Of a DNA stretch of 64,000 nt, positions 1 through 9,366 are shown piece after piece. The DNA comes from an uncultured Bdellovibrionales bacterium (GTDB taxonomy: Bacteria > Bdellovibrionota > Bdellovibrionia > Bdellovibrionales > Bdellovibrionaceae): positions 1 to 64,000 of the forward strand of contig CAIYID010000048.1 in the NCBI GenBank assembly GCA_903926205.1. The letters are read 5' to 3'. The translations under genes were made by a program, and so were the position numbers. The notes under the pieces are model-generated. The model was given only the letters and a program-made list of their open reading frames with translations. It had not been told where the DNA came from and made no database searches. Within the stretch, counting starts at the first letter, position 1, and each line of letters begins with the position of its first letter.

Positions 1-864
1 AGAACCTCCTACTGCATACTCTACAATTGAATCACTAAAAACACCCATCACAAAGGCCTTTGCTTCATTAAAATTTTCAACAAGAAAAAAACCAATGATC
101 AGAAGCGCTTTCGGTGCTATTTTAATCACTTCAAATAAACTATCAAAATCATAGTTATAGGTTTTCCCAACGCTTCTCTGAAACGTATCGTTCAGTGCGG
201 TCTGAAGGTGTTTCTTGTGAATTTTATCCTGAATCTCCCGAATGAGTATCTGCTCAGGCTTCTTTATTTTTAGCCGGGCGCGAATTCTGCCTGAAAATTG
301 TTTTTCAAGCTCATCCAAGCTATAACGCAAATCAATCAAACGAGTTTTTTCCGCATTCAGAGGTAAACAACTCCGCATTTCTGTCCGATGAAAAATGCTT
401 TCCGCCATCTGTAACATTTCATGCCCAGGAGCATAGGCGTGAACTCTTAAACTCATCATTTTTGTATATTTTCGGCAAAGTTTTGTGAGAGTTCGAAAAA
501 GTGCTTCTTGGTCCTGCTCGTCCTGAAGACGACCCAAAACCTTCAAAAGGGGAATCCAATAGGAAACAACTCCAGATTGAAAAATCTTGAATCGAGAAAC
601 ATTGACGATCACGGCTACTTGATAGAGCTCCTGGGTCTGGCTATTCATCATTTGCAATACAAAATATTTTTGCTGAATATGCTGGAGATACTTAGAACTC
701 TGCCAGAAGGAAAGACGCGGCCAAGGAATTATTACCCCTTGATCCCTCAGAGAAATCATTTGAGTTCCTCTTGCTTTTAATTGAACTTCGAACTGACAAG
801 ATTCTTCATCAAATTCGTCAAAAAACCAGTAGTGATACGGTTCTGATTGAAACGAAATTTTCAC
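1..864 (-). CDS. FemAB/GNAT-like transferase, C-terminus cut by window edge
   Basis: An open frame of 288 codons starts at a GTG (862-864) and runs off the left edge without a stop. The GTG lies 5 nt after the stop of the upstream glycosyltransferase; the ATG just before it is closed at once by TGA. The visible end, around residues 255-288, has a hydrophobic strand (ALLIIGFF) followed by an NFNEAKAF helix and an acidic/aromatic strand ending VGGS. This resembles the second GNAT lobe of FemAB or BioF2-type acetyltransferases often found in exopolysaccharide loci. Position in the EPS operon supports a role in decorating polysaccharide or peptidoglycan precursors, but the substrate is not visible. 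The family call is from fold-like pattern only. Confidence 0.5.
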   Translation of the reverse strand, partial: MKISFQSEPYHYWFFDEFDEESCQFEVQLKARGTQMISLRDQGVIIPWPRLSFWQSSKYLQHIQQKYFVLQMMNSQTQELYQVAVIVNVSRFKIFQSGVVSYWIPLLKVLGRLQDEQDQEALFRTLTKLCRKYTKMMSLRVHAYAPGHEMLQMAESIFHRTEMRSCLPLNAEKTRLIDLRYSLDELEKQFSGRIRARLKIKKPEQILIREIQDKIHKKHLQTALNDTFQRSVGKTYNYDFDSLFEVIKIAPKALLIIGFFLVENFNEAKAFVMGVFSDSIVEYAVGGS

Positions 865-869
865 AACAT

Positions 870-1841
870 TCACCAACCTAAATTTGCTGGTTCCTCAGCA
901 AAAAGCTCAAAAGGAGCTTTTATGCTAGCCAAGAAAGCACTACCCACTTTGGGCATTAACAGAAAAAAAATCGGCAATAAAAAAGTCGAAGCCACAAACT
1001 TACAGGCCAGTGCTAACATCAAACTAATGAATAAGTAGGACCAAAAGACCTTTAAAATCTTTCGACTCAATAAAAGCAACACCAAGGTTCTTTGAAAACT
1101 AAAGAATCTTTTTTCAAAAAAACGAGGGACCATTCGACGAATCCACTGCAAATTTCCTCGCATCATTCGTAACCGTCGTTTTTTTTCTTGCCCGACGGAA
1201 TCCAAACCCAAATCAACAATATTAAAAGTCTTTTGCAATGTGCTTTTTACTAATTTTATTTTTTTGTGTGGAAATAAAAAACGAAGACACAATGGCAATA
1301 TCACATCATCATTCAACCAAGAAACTTCGCCAAATTCAGATCGTAAAAACCGAATTGCTTTCAGCAGTTCTTCCCGACGGAAAAACATGGAGAAACCCGA
1401 CACGGTAACTAGTCCTCCCATTTTTTCTTCAAAGGTTTTCATGGCCGATTCAATCATCCAATAAATTTTTTCAAGCCAGTTCATATTCTGTGCAGCATAT
1501 TCTAAAGTGAATCCCATAACCTCAGGGTCCGACAAATTTGCTTCAAAATCTTTAGACCATACATTTGACCCCCAGACCGTACCAGCATCGACAAAACCAA
1601 TCCATTCTGACTGTGATTGAAAAACGATTTGCTCAATAGTTTTCCATTTTCCAAGGGCAGGCCAACTGTGCACACTGACGCCTTCTTGCCGAGAAAGCTC
1701 TTCGGTCTGATCTGTACAACCGTTACAAGCCACCCCGATAAAAACATTCGACTTTCCTTTGGTTACTAATTGAAGACTAGCAATTGTTTTCACAATCACT
1801 TTTTCTTCATTATGAGCAGGTATCCAAATTTCAAAACTCAT
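870..1841 (-). CDS. Family 2 glycosyltransferase with C-terminal membrane segments
   Basis: This is a GT-A fold transferase of 323 residues. It opens with the GT2 signature strand FEIWIPAHNEE (3-13), followed by NGCTD (40-44), which contacts nucleotide sugar. A D85 in VDAG stands where the metal-binding DxD usually lies. A DD pair (179-180) is the likely catalytic base region, and RMMRGNLQW (225-233) resembles the QxxRW-type acceptor motif. Two or three hydrophobic helices follow (about 252-305), so the enzyme is anchored in the inner membrane with its active site in the cytoplasm. It is the gene before the FemAB-like gene in the same orientation. Sugar and acceptor cannot be told from sequence. 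Confidence 0.85.
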   Translation of the reverse strand: MSFEIWIPAHNEEKVIVKTIASLQLVTKGKSNVFIGVACNGCTDQTEELSRQEGVSVHSWPALGKWKTIEQIVFQSQSEWIGFVDAGTVWGSNVWSKDFEANLSDPEVMGFTLEYAAQNMNWLEKIYWMIESAMKTFEEKMGGLVTVSGFSMFFRREELLKAIRFLRSEFGEVSWLNDDVILPLCLRFLFPHKKIKLVKSTLQKTFNIVDLGLDSVGQEKKRRLRMMRGNLQWIRRMVPRFFEKRFFSFQRTLVLLLLSRKILKVFWSYLFISLMLALACKFVASTFLLPIFFLLMPKVGSAFLASIKAPFELFAEEPANLGW

Positions 1842-2103
1842 GAGTCACTTTCAATGATAACTTTCTAACAAAAAGAATATCAGTAAAATATTACACTGAA
1901 AAAGGATGAGGGCGAGATGTATTTTTCGGGCATTTTTTGAGCACTATGGGGCGTTTTTGTGCTCACTGTCTAAACTTTAGTCACCTCACACGGACCCAAT
2001 GCAAAACTATCCTGACGCCAACCAAAGAAAATCTGGAACGATCTTGGCATATATCAAAAGGCAGTGTAATAGTCCTTCCTCAAGTGAAAAATGGTGACTG
2101 AAA
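1842..2103. promoter_or_regulatory. Divergent intergenic region with an inverted repeat
   Basis: This 262 bp gap separates the minus-strand GT2 gene from the plus-strand glycosylphosphotransferase gene, so both promoters should lie here. A 7-bp inverted repeat, TGAGCAC (1938-1944) and GTGCTCA (1959-1965), brackets a 14-nt loop and could be an operator or hairpin. No convincing -35/-10 pair was identified. Confidence 0.35.
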
Positions 2104-3564
2104 ATGTATCAAAATAAACACAATTTACTTTTGAAAACAGCCTTCCTGTGCCTTTACTTTCCCTTGTCTGTTCTTTTGAACATCAAAATTTCTTCCGCAG
2201 CACTTACCCACACTCCTACAATTGAAATTTTAGTCAGCAGTCTCGCCTCTACTTCATTGATGTTCTTCTTTATGTCTTTCTTTGAACTATTTAGAAATTT
2301 TAGGTTTTTTCCACGAAAATCAGATCTTGCAATTGTCACACTATTAATCCTCTCAGTTGAGAGCTTGATCCGAGTATCTTTAATGAATTTAACGTTAACT
2401 CCGGTGGCTTCCTTACCAATGCTTTTTGAAAAAACTTTAATTTTATCGATCGCCTGGTATTCAACACATCTGTTAATTGCGCAACTACTTAAGCTTTTCA
2501 ACTATCGCCTCAATATTTTATTTTTGGGCCACGCGGAAGATTTGACAGAGCTTAATTCTCTCATAAAGCCATCACCAAATACGGAATTTTTCAAATTTCA
2601 TCTTTGGAACGAATATCAAAATTTTAACTCAAGCGACCTTGTTATCTACAGTCCGCGCTGCACCCAAGACGAAAACCTCAAGTATCACTTGATCCAATTA
2701 ACTATTTCTAATTTACAAGTCCTCGATGCGAGAGACCTCCTTGAAGACATCGAAGGCCATGTTGACCTTTCAAGACAAAGTGAAACTGATATCTTCAAAT
2801 GGGTTCAAAATTTATCAGTCACTAGTAAATTTTATTTGCGAGTGAAAGCCCTCTACGAACCAGTGATAGCGATGGCGCTACTTATTTCGCTCTCACCAAT
2901 TATGTTACTAACAGCTTTGGCCGTAAAATTATCGAGCCCAGGCCCGGTTCTGTTTTTACAAAAACGACTTGGCATCGGCGGCAAGACTTTTAATATCCTT
3001 AAATTTCGCACGATGAGAGTTGATGCGGAAGCGGACGGTGCGCAATGGGCAAAGAAAAATGATCCTCGCATCACTCCCATTGGAAATATTTTGCGAGCCC
3101 TGCATCTCGATGAACTGCCTCAACTGATTAATATCATCAACGGTGACGTCAGTTTTGTCGGACCTCGCCCAGAGCGGCCTGAATTTTACGCTCAGTTGAA
3201 AAATAGCATTCCTTTATTTTACTTAAGAACAGTGATTCGCCCTGGAGTTACCGGGTGGGCTCAGGTCTGGGCCGGCTATGCCGCCACTGTTGAAGCCTCA
3301 AACTTGAAATTATCCTATGATTTATATTATATGAAAAATATGGGTTTACGAATGGACATCAGTTCCGTCCTTTTAACCTTCATTCATGTGATCAGAAAAA
3401 TATTTCTTGCTGAAAATTCTCTTTCCGAGCAGGAAGAAACCTCCATTACGATCTCACTCCCGCCGAATCTGTTGAAAAAAGTTGCCCCCTTTGGAAAAAG
3501 AACTCTCGTCGTGTTAATTCTCACCACCTTGGCAATATCAGTGAGTTCGATTGCATTTGGTTAA
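2104..3564 (+). CDS. Exopolysaccharide polyprenyl glycosylphosphotransferase (WcaJ/WbaP type)
   Basis: This protein of 486 residues starts polysaccharide repeat-unit synthesis by moving a sugar-1-phosphate from a nucleotide sugar onto undecaprenyl phosphate at the inner membrane. About four N-terminal membrane helices (roughly 8-130) are followed by a Rossmann-like linker and then the catalytic Bac_transf domain (about 250-445). The catalytic domain shows the re-entrant hydrophobic helix, the SSPGPVLF stretch, FKFRTM-like ILKFRTM, DELPQL, and GPRPERPEF followed by RPGVTGWAQ. All are standard for the family. An extra hydrophobic C-terminal stretch (about 465-486) is unusual. It faces the export/polymerase operon and stops 10 bp before the convergent GT4 gene. 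Confidence 0.93.
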   Translation: MYQNKHNLLLKTAFLCLYFPLSVLLNIKISSAALTHTPTIEILVSSLASTSLMFFFMSFFELFRNFRFFPRKSDLAIVTLLILSVESLIRVSLMNLTLTPVASLPMLFEKTLILSIAWYSTHLLIAQLLKLFNYRLNILFLGHAEDLTELNSLIKPSPNTEFFKFHLWNEYQNFNSSDLVIYSPRCTQDENLKYHLIQLTISNLQVLDARDLLEDIEGHVDLSRQSETDIFKWVQNLSVTSKFYLRVKALYEPVIAMALLISLSPIMLLTALAVKLSSPGPVLFLQKRLGIGGKTFNILKFRTMRVDAEADGAQWAKKNDPRITPIGNILRALHLDELPQLINIINGDVSFVGPRPERPEFYAQLKNSIPLFYLRTVIRPGVTGWAQVWAGYAATVEASNLKLSYDLYYMKNMGLRMDISSVLLTFIHVIRKIFLAENSLSEQEETSITISLPPNLLKKVAPFGKRTLVVLILTTLAISVSSIAFG

Positions 3565-3574
3565 GAAGACTCCA

Positions 3575-4786
3575 CTAGTTTTTAAGATCTCTTAAAAACT
3601 GTTGAGTTAACACAGTAGAATCGAAATTATTTTTCGCTCTTTCAAATATTGATTCACCCATTTTGAGCCAATCAGAACACTCTAAACCTATTAAGGCGTT
3701 AATCCATTCCTCAGCAGTTTCAGCACTTAAATAATCAGTTTTATCCACAAAAGGCAGCCCTTCAACACCTAAAGCTGTTGTTAAAAAACTTCGACCGAAG
3801 CTTGCAGATTCGATGGCCTTAACGCGCGTACCACTACCAATAAACAGCGGTATGATTGAAGCATGGCAGTCTCGATAATACGGTAAAAGCTCAGGAACAT
3901 TCCTCAGAACTGTGATTGAATCGTTTTTAAGCCATGAACTATCTCCACTTCCGATGACTGTCAGTTCAACCTTTTTTTTCTTTGAAATTTGCGGCCAAAC
4001 GTCATTCAAAAACCACTGAAGTCCTTGCTTATTAGGATACCAATCCAGTCGTCCAATAAATAATAATTTAAGCACGCCTGACGAATTCAATTTTTCAAGT
4101 GGAAGCGGAGACATTTCCATCCCTATCTTTAAGGATTGTACATTAAGATCAGGAGCTAAATTTAAAAATTTATCCTTATCCAATTCGGAAACTGTAAATA
4201 TTTTTTTGGCTATTTTGGCCAGATTCAACTCGTAATCTTTGATTTTTTTATATTCAAAAGACCAAATCATTTTTTTAAAGATATTTTTCTCTAGCACCTC
4301 AAGTTGTCGCCACAACTCGAGTTCCAAATTATGGGCACGATAAACTAACTCTCCCCATTGGTTTTTCTCAACCGGCTGAGGGATCAGCGCAAAAGCATGC
4401 AAGCCATCAATAATAGTAAAATCCCATGATTTATTTATGGACCACTGAGTGAGTTGATTTTGAATTTGGGAATTAGAATACGAATTGACAGTGAATGGTA
4501 ATTTTGAAAAATGAGCCCGGTGAAATATATAGTTGAGCGATTGCATCGGAAAAATAGGATTTGGTTTTTTCAAAAGGAGAATCGATTCAAACTGAATCTT
4601 TTTTTCTAAATCATTAATTTCAATTTTGTCTTGTTTTTCATCAACAATAAAAACAACATCCAGTTTAAAATCATTATCTATTTTTTTCCCTAAGGACTGA
4701 AGATGTCTTAATAAGGCAAGAGTTGCTTTCCTGGCCCCGTCATTATCTGGCAATGGCCACCGCGGACTTATCCATAGAATTCTCAA
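3575..4786 (-). CDS. Family 4 glycosyltransferase
   Basis: This 403-residue GT-B transferase opens with MRILWISPRWPLPDNDGARK, a typical N-terminal nucleotide-binding half. The C-terminal half has LLFIGRLDWYPNKQGL (about 245-260) and SIIPLFIGSGTRVKAIESASFG (near 325-345), the donor-binding E-rich loop of GT4 and EpsF/PEP-CTERM-locus transferases. It is the last gene of the minus-strand EPS run, 10 bp after the previous stop, and converges on the glycosylphosphotransferase gene. It probably adds one sugar of the repeat unit on the cytoplasmic face. Donor and linkage are unknown. Confidence 0.88.
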   Translation of the reverse strand: MRILWISPRWPLPDNDGARKATLALLRHLQSLGKKIDNDFKLDVVFIVDEKQDKIEINDLEKKIQFESILLLKKPNPIFPMQSLNYIFHRAHFSKLPFTVNSYSNSQIQNQLTQWSINKSWDFTIIDGLHAFALIPQPVEKNQWGELVYRAHNLELELWRQLEVLEKNIFKKMIWSFEYKKIKDYELNLAKIAKKIFTVSELDKDKFLNLAPDLNVQSLKIGMEMSPLPLEKLNSSGVLKLLFIGRLDWYPNKQGLQWFLNDVWPQISKKKKVELTVIGSGDSSWLKNDSITVLRNVPELLPYYRDCHASIIPLFIGSGTRVKAIESASFGRSFLTTALGVEGLPFVDKTDYLSAETAEEWINALIGLECSDWLKMGESIFERAKNNFDSTVLTQQFLRDLKN

Positions 4787-4796
4787 GTTGAACTCC

Positions 4797-5990
4797 TCAC
4801 CTTTTCTTATTAAATGATTCGCGTGTTAGATTTATATAATAGGCTTCTAATTGCTCCAGCCATTTTTTTTGAGAAAAATTTTTTGTGACCCAATCTTGAA
4901 AAAGAAGACCTTTTTTTCTTAATTGCTCATGAGATTGGGCAAAATTTAAAAATTTATCAACAAGAGAATGAAAAGGCTCGTCAACTGAAAACAAATCCCC
5001 TAAATTTGAATTTGGTATTAAGTCTTTTACGCCATCGACGGCGCAAGCAAAAACAGGAGTCGCAGCCCAGCCTGCCTCAATAAGATTAATAGGCAAGCCC
5101 TCCGCTTTTGAAAATGAAATCAAAGCATCAAAACCTGCAAATTCTTCGCCTAGATTCGGACGATACCCCATCCAGAGAACTTGCTCCTGAAGATTCATTT
5201 TTTTTGTTTTTAATTGCATCTTAGAAAGCAATGAACCTCTCCCAAAGCATATTACTTGGAAATTCATTTCAGGTTTTCTTTTTTTAATTTCATAGATAAC
5301 CTCTAATAATAAATCATGCCTTTTTCCCTCTTCCACTCTAGCAACGATCCCAAAAATCAAAAAATTATTCTTCAGCTGCCTTGCTTCATTGTTTTCTATT
5401 ACCCATTGCTCTCGAATATTTTTTTGAATTTCATTTCGCTCACTTTCTGCAATAAAATGGCGCGTGACACCGTTCAAATGAACTTTTACGCGCTCAGGCT
5501 GAAGACCTCTTCGAAGCAGTATTTCACGATCATCACTGCAAACAGAAAGAACAAGATCATAGTGAGGTAAAATAAAATATGAATAATATTTTTCATAAAG
5601 TGCTGCTCGGACTAAGCTTCTCGCTCTCACTCCATGATGAGTGCTCACCAGCAGAGGTTTTTTTTGCTTCATTGCACGAACTGCTGAAAGTAAAAACACA
5701 GAAGCTTTCACATCATGAGCATGAGCAATTTGAATATTTTGTTGAACATCTTCCAGAATTTGACGCAACTTCCTTATCGCATTTTTATCCCACCTTGAAT
5801 TCACTTCTATGACTTTGTAGCTTAGTCCCAGTTGACCAAGATACTGCTCAACATGAGTCTGCTTATCTAAAGCAACGCGAGACTCTTTGAGCCAAATGAT
5901 TTGGACATCAAATCGAGCCACGGCTAAAGCAGGCCAAACTAAAGTCTCTGGCCCACTAACAAGACTTGTATTAAAAACATGAACAACCAC
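4797..5990 (-). CDS. Family 4 glycosyltransferase
   Basis: This 397-residue GT-B transferase starts at a GTG supported by an AGGAG site 8 nt upstream. VFNTSLVSGPETL near the N-terminus is the usual 'S-G-(P/A)-E' acceptor loop. The middle shows STHHGVRAR, and the second half shows FGIVARVEEGKRHDLLLE and EGLPINLIEAGWAATPV, the conserved donor-binding E-x7-E-type region. It sits between the sulfatase-fold gene and the last GT4 gene in a tightly spaced minus-strand run, and is likely co-transcribed with them. It is a cytoplasmic or peripheral enzyme with unknown sugar specificity. Confidence 0.88.
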   Translation of the reverse strand: MVVHVFNTSLVSGPETLVWPALAVARFDVQIIWLKESRVALDKQTHVEQYLGQLGLSYKVIEVNSRWDKNAIRKLRQILEDVQQNIQIAHAHDVKASVFLLSAVRAMKQKKPLLVSTHHGVRARSLVRAALYEKYYSYFILPHYDLVLSVCSDDREILLRRGLQPERVKVHLNGVTRHFIAESERNEIQKNIREQWVIENNEARQLKNNFLIFGIVARVEEGKRHDLLLEVIYEIKKRKPEMNFQVICFGRGSLLSKMQLKTKKMNLQEQVLWMGYRPNLGEEFAGFDALISFSKAEGLPINLIEAGWAATPVFACAVDGVKDLIPNSNLGDLFSVDEPFHSLVDKFLNFAQSHEQLRKKGLLFQDWVTKNFSQKKWLEQLEAYYINLTRESFNKKR

Positions 5991-6009
5991 AAATGTTCTC
6001 CTCAGATAT

Positions 6010-7665
6010 TTAATAATCCTGTGCTAAACGCTCATTTCCACATGAGACACATATCTGCCTCCAAATTGGATGAGCACCAAAACTCAAAAAATATCCTGAA
6101 GAAAACATTTGTTCATATAATTTTTTCTCAAAAATCGTCGCATCCATCGTTTTTTGCTCTGGATAACCCATCGCCAACAGCAAAGTTGGAGGCACGTTGA
6201 AATGAGTGGCTTGGTTAAAATGCGCTTTGGCTGCCAACTGCAAATTATGTTGCCAACTTGAATCGCCGGTTAAAGTCAGTAAAGGGACAATACCTTCAGC
6301 ACGAGGTGCATCTCGGTAGGTGCAATGTGTGAGTTGTCGACCATCAATACTACGATCTAAATTTTGACCATGATCTGAAGTATAGAAAATCAATGTGTTA
6401 GCTAAATTTTGTTGTAGAATAGGAACGAAAAACTGTGTCAAATTCCAAGAAACGGCATTGCGGTAAGAGTTTTTGAATTCGATAGAGCCAAAATTATTTC
6501 CATAACTCTGACTTTCAGTTATTCCAGAATTATTTTCTTTTAAATGCGGAAGGTACAAAGCTGCCGATTCAGGATATTTACCCTCATATGGAAAATGTGC
6601 CCCCATTTTATTCACGTAGATAAAATGTTTGCCGGGTTTATGAAGAAATTCGATCAGTTTTTTACTGGCCCAGGCATCCCGTTGCACAACAGAGACTTCG
6701 TCTGCCGAAGGTAACAATAAGATATCAATATGTTTTTTTTCAAGCACGGACATTTCTGCATGAGGCTCACCTTTGGTTCGCTGAGAATCAATATAGATAC
6801 TTTCGTAACCAGCCGCTTTAGCAAATTGCCAAAGGGAAGGATGCGTCCATCGATCCTCAACAAAATGCTTCTGCCTTACCAGAAAATGAAAAGATTCATT
6901 GGAGGCGGCGCTACAATTAGAAAATGATGATGCTAAACCAAAATTACTAACGCGAGGATCTTCTAGTTTTAATGCGGATTGGACACCTTCTTGTGAATTA
7001 ACATCAATAATGTCACCTCGAATACTTTCGTCAATGATTAATACGATGTTTTCAATTCCATCAACAATCGGCTTCACACGCACGTCTTCCCTGGGTAAAT
7101 CAGGCGATGAGTGCAGAATCATGCGATCGAAATAGTAGGCTATAATATGCGAGGGTAAACTCGCAGGCCAGAGTTGCAAACCACTGACGCTACCTTGGCT
7201 TCGAATAAACCAAGTCACGTTGATCAAGATCGCCATAGTCCAAATCAAAGATATTTTTTTCAAACTCCAGTGGCTCTGTTTTTTCCAACGTGACAACAAG
7301 AATAGCACTGACACAATTAAACTTGCTAACAACGTAGCCATTAAAATTTCTTGAAAATAAAATTTAAGAAAACTTCCAACGAAGCCTCGTTCCTGCATGA
7401 GACGGATAAATTCCAAAGTGTTGAGTGGCGTGCGAGTGATCTTGAAATATAGTGCATTAAATAAAAATGAAATAAAAACCAAGGGCAGTAAAACCAAAAG
7501 AGCTAGGCGACGGTTTGATTGAGTCAAAGAGAAGATACATAAAAAACTCGTCCCTCCTGTCAATATCCCCATTAAGCTTAAATCATCAATTTTAAAACCA
7601 GAAAACTGGTAAAAGATCAAAGGACTTAAGTAGACAAAAAAGACAATCCAGTTTCGTGTTTTCAT
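6010..7665 (-). CDS. Membrane sulfatase-fold protein (phosphoethanolamine-transferase-like)
   Basis: A 551-residue protein with about five N-terminal membrane helices (to roughly 165) and a periplasmic alkaline-phosphatase-superfamily domain. NIVLIIDESIRGD (near 208-220) matches the metal-binding strand of EptA-type enzymes. The stretch SNCSAASNESF (near 250-260) occupies the nucleophile region, and YTSDHGQNLD (near 430) gives the downstream metal-binding Asp-His. Such enzymes transfer phosphoethanolamine or glycerophosphate to lipid A or glycans. Membership in the EPS operon suggests decoration of the exported polysaccharide, or of the lipid acceptor. The nucleophile (Thr or Ser) cannot be fixed without alignment, so the exact group transferred is open. 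Confidence 0.75.
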   Translation of the reverse strand: MKTRNWIVFFVYLSPLIFYQFSGFKIDDLSLMGILTGGTSFLCIFSLTQSNRRLALLVLLPLVFISFLFNALYFKITRTPLNTLEFIRLMQERGFVGSFLKFYFQEILMATLLASLIVSVLFLLSRWKKQSHWSLKKISLIWTMAILINVTWFIRSQGSVSGLQLWPASLPSHIIAYYFDRMILHSSPDLPREDVRVKPIVDGIENIVLIIDESIRGDIIDVNSQEGVQSALKLEDPRVSNFGLASSFSNCSAASNESFHFLVRQKHFVEDRWTHPSLWQFAKAAGYESIYIDSQRTKGEPHAEMSVLEKKHIDILLLPSADEVSVVQRDAWASKKLIEFLHKPGKHFIYVNKMGAHFPYEGKYPESAALYLPHLKENNSGITESQSYGNNFGSIEFKNSYRNAVSWNLTQFFVPILQQNLANTLIFYTSDHGQNLDRSIDGRQLTHCTYRDAPRAEGIVPLLTLTGDSSWQHNLQLAAKAHFNQATHFNVPPTLLLAMGYPEQKTMDATIFEKKLYEQMFSSGYFLSFGAHPIWRQICVSCGNERLAQDY

Positions 7666-7852
7666 TTATCTTTTTAATTGCGAAAACGGTGCCAGCCCAC
7701 GGTGCGCAAACCTCACGCTGAGACTGAACTTTTGTTAGTATTTTAGACAGTTGAAAAAATCATAGACAGCCTGACCGCGAGTCTGGGATTTTCGCCTCAA
7801 AATGAGATTTAAGTTTTTGTTCTGAGCTCAAGCGATCTCTGCTCACTCGTTT
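7666..7852. other. Intergenic gap inside the EPS run
   Basis: This 187 bp gap breaks the otherwise tight minus-strand run between the polymerase-like and sulfatase-fold genes. The frame after the polymerase stop stays open for about 30 codons with a GTG start, but the short peptide has no recognisable feature. No terminator with a T-run is visible, so read-through is possible. Confidence 0.3.
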
Positions 7853-9355
7853 TCAAATGTTTTGTGACGAATCCCTTGAATCACAAATCACTTTGCTTGA
7901 AATCGTAGTGAGTGCAAAAAGTATATAAGGAAAAAACAAATAACTGTGAGAAAGAAAACTCATCGCCGTTCCATAGGATACCATAGAAAATAAAAATTCT
8001 GGGTGCTCATCACGAATTTTATAAGCTCGTCTCAGACACAATAAAAACAAACCTAGAAATAATCCTAGTCCCATAAAGCCATTTTCAGCCAGTATCAATA
8101 ACCATGAAGAATGAGCCGTTCGTTTTCCACTTTCGGTGGCTCCTTCATCCATTAAATAATTTTCAAATTGATTCGGAAAATCTCCATAGCCTACGCCGAA
8201 CACTGGATGATGAATGGCCATACGAACAGCGGTTTTCCAAAAAATCATTCGATTCGTTTTTGAAGCACTTAAATCATCAGATTCTCTTTGACTGACAATT
8301 TGAAAGGTCGGCAGAGCTATAAGTGCAGCAAAAAGAGCAATGACAAAACTTTTTCTTCTCCATTCTAATCGATACATAAAAATCAAACCGATAAAAACAG
8401 CCGTGGCCAAAACGGCTCCGCGCGATTGCGCAAGATAAAGCAGAGTCAAAAAGCTAAGCACATAAACAATCAAAATAAGCCAATCTAAAACATGAGGCGA
8501 AGCCTCTTTTTGCCTTAATTCTGTTCGTCTATGTTTTGACCAGCTTCTCCAAACCGGCCAAAGCGCAAAGGGTAGCCCCATCACCGCCAGCGACGTAATA
8601 TCATTGGGATCGCCCAGCATACCAACAAAGACTAATCGTTGGCTGGGATCTTCATTTGAGATTAAAACATTATATAATATGGCTAACACCGAAAGTGAAA
8701 GTAACCCACCCACTAAAACTTTTTTTAACAGTTCCACGTCTTCAATCTTTTTTACAAGATTAACAATTAATAAAAATATAATTCCAGATTTTCCGAGCAC
8801 TTCAAAATATGAGTCGAGGGCTACCTTGGAATCTAAAGCTTGCAATGCTGAAAGAAAGGTCCAAAAAAGAAATAATATCAAAAGTGCACATTCAAAGCTC
8901 CAGAAAATCTTTAGTTTTTTTTCTCTGATCACTCGCGAAGCAAAGACAACAAAAACAAGCAAGCCGGAAGCGCGCGGTAAAATGGCAACAAGGTCGCTCG
9001 GTGGAAGTAGCTCCCAAGGACGAAAAATGATAAGAGACAGAAATAAGGCAAAAGCGAAAATGGGACTCAAGAATGCCATAGACATTCCTAAAGCAAGACC
9101 CAAAGTGAGGGGTAATTCGTCAAGCCCAAACTCCGTAGAAAATATAAAAAAGACTCCGATACCAATGAACACTGAAATAATAATCGACGATTGACGAAGC
9201 TCTGATTGGCTTGCGATAAGTTCTGGTCGCAATTTCCAAAGACGTAACTGTGACCAAGCCACCCAAAGCATTAAAAAGAAAAACAGCAGCGACATACTGA
9301 TCGTCACTTGGTGAAGCAAGCCCTCTTGAACAGAAGAGATATGAATCGACTCCAC
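7853..9355 (-). CDS. O-antigen ligase/polymerase family membrane protein (Wzy/WaaL type)
   Basis: A very hydrophobic 500-residue protein with about a dozen membrane helices. It carries the Wzy_C hallmark HPVFGVGYGDFPNQF in a large periplasmic loop (about 385-400), followed by a conserved AHSSWL stretch. This family joins undecaprenyl-linked repeat units or ligates glycans in the periplasm. Immediately after the Wzz-like gene and upstream of the sulfatase-fold gene, it is best read as the EPS polymerase. The start is a GTG preceded by GAGG at 9 nt. Ligase and polymerase roles are not separable by sequence alone. Confidence 0.85.
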   Translation of the reverse strand: MESIHISSVQEGLLHQVTISMSLLFFFLMLWVAWSQLRLWKLRPELIASQSELRQSSIIISVFIGIGVFFIFSTEFGLDELPLTLGLALGMSMAFLSPIFAFALFLSLIIFRPWELLPPSDLVAILPRASGLLVFVVFASRVIREKKLKIFWSFECALLILFLFWTFLSALQALDSKVALDSYFEVLGKSGIIFLLIVNLVKKIEDVELLKKVLVGGLLSLSVLAILYNVLISNEDPSQRLVFVGMLGDPNDITSLAVMGLPFALWPVWRSWSKHRRTELRQKEASPHVLDWLILIVYVLSFLTLLYLAQSRGAVLATAVFIGLIFMYRLEWRRKSFVIALFAALIALPTFQIVSQRESDDLSASKTNRMIFWKTAVRMAIHHPVFGVGYGDFPNQFENYLMDEGATESGKRTAHSSWLLILAENGFMGLGLFLGLFLLCLRRAYKIRDEHPEFLFSMVSYGTAMSFLSHSYLFFPYILFALTTISSKVICDSRDSSQNI

Positions 9356-9366
9356 CTAATTCATCC

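Noticed and set aside
8604-9194. 196-codon open frame on the plus strand
   Set aside because: It lies antisense to the Wzy/ligase-type gene and is rich in Ser/Lys/Pro with no domain, as expected from the complement of a hydrophobic membrane protein.
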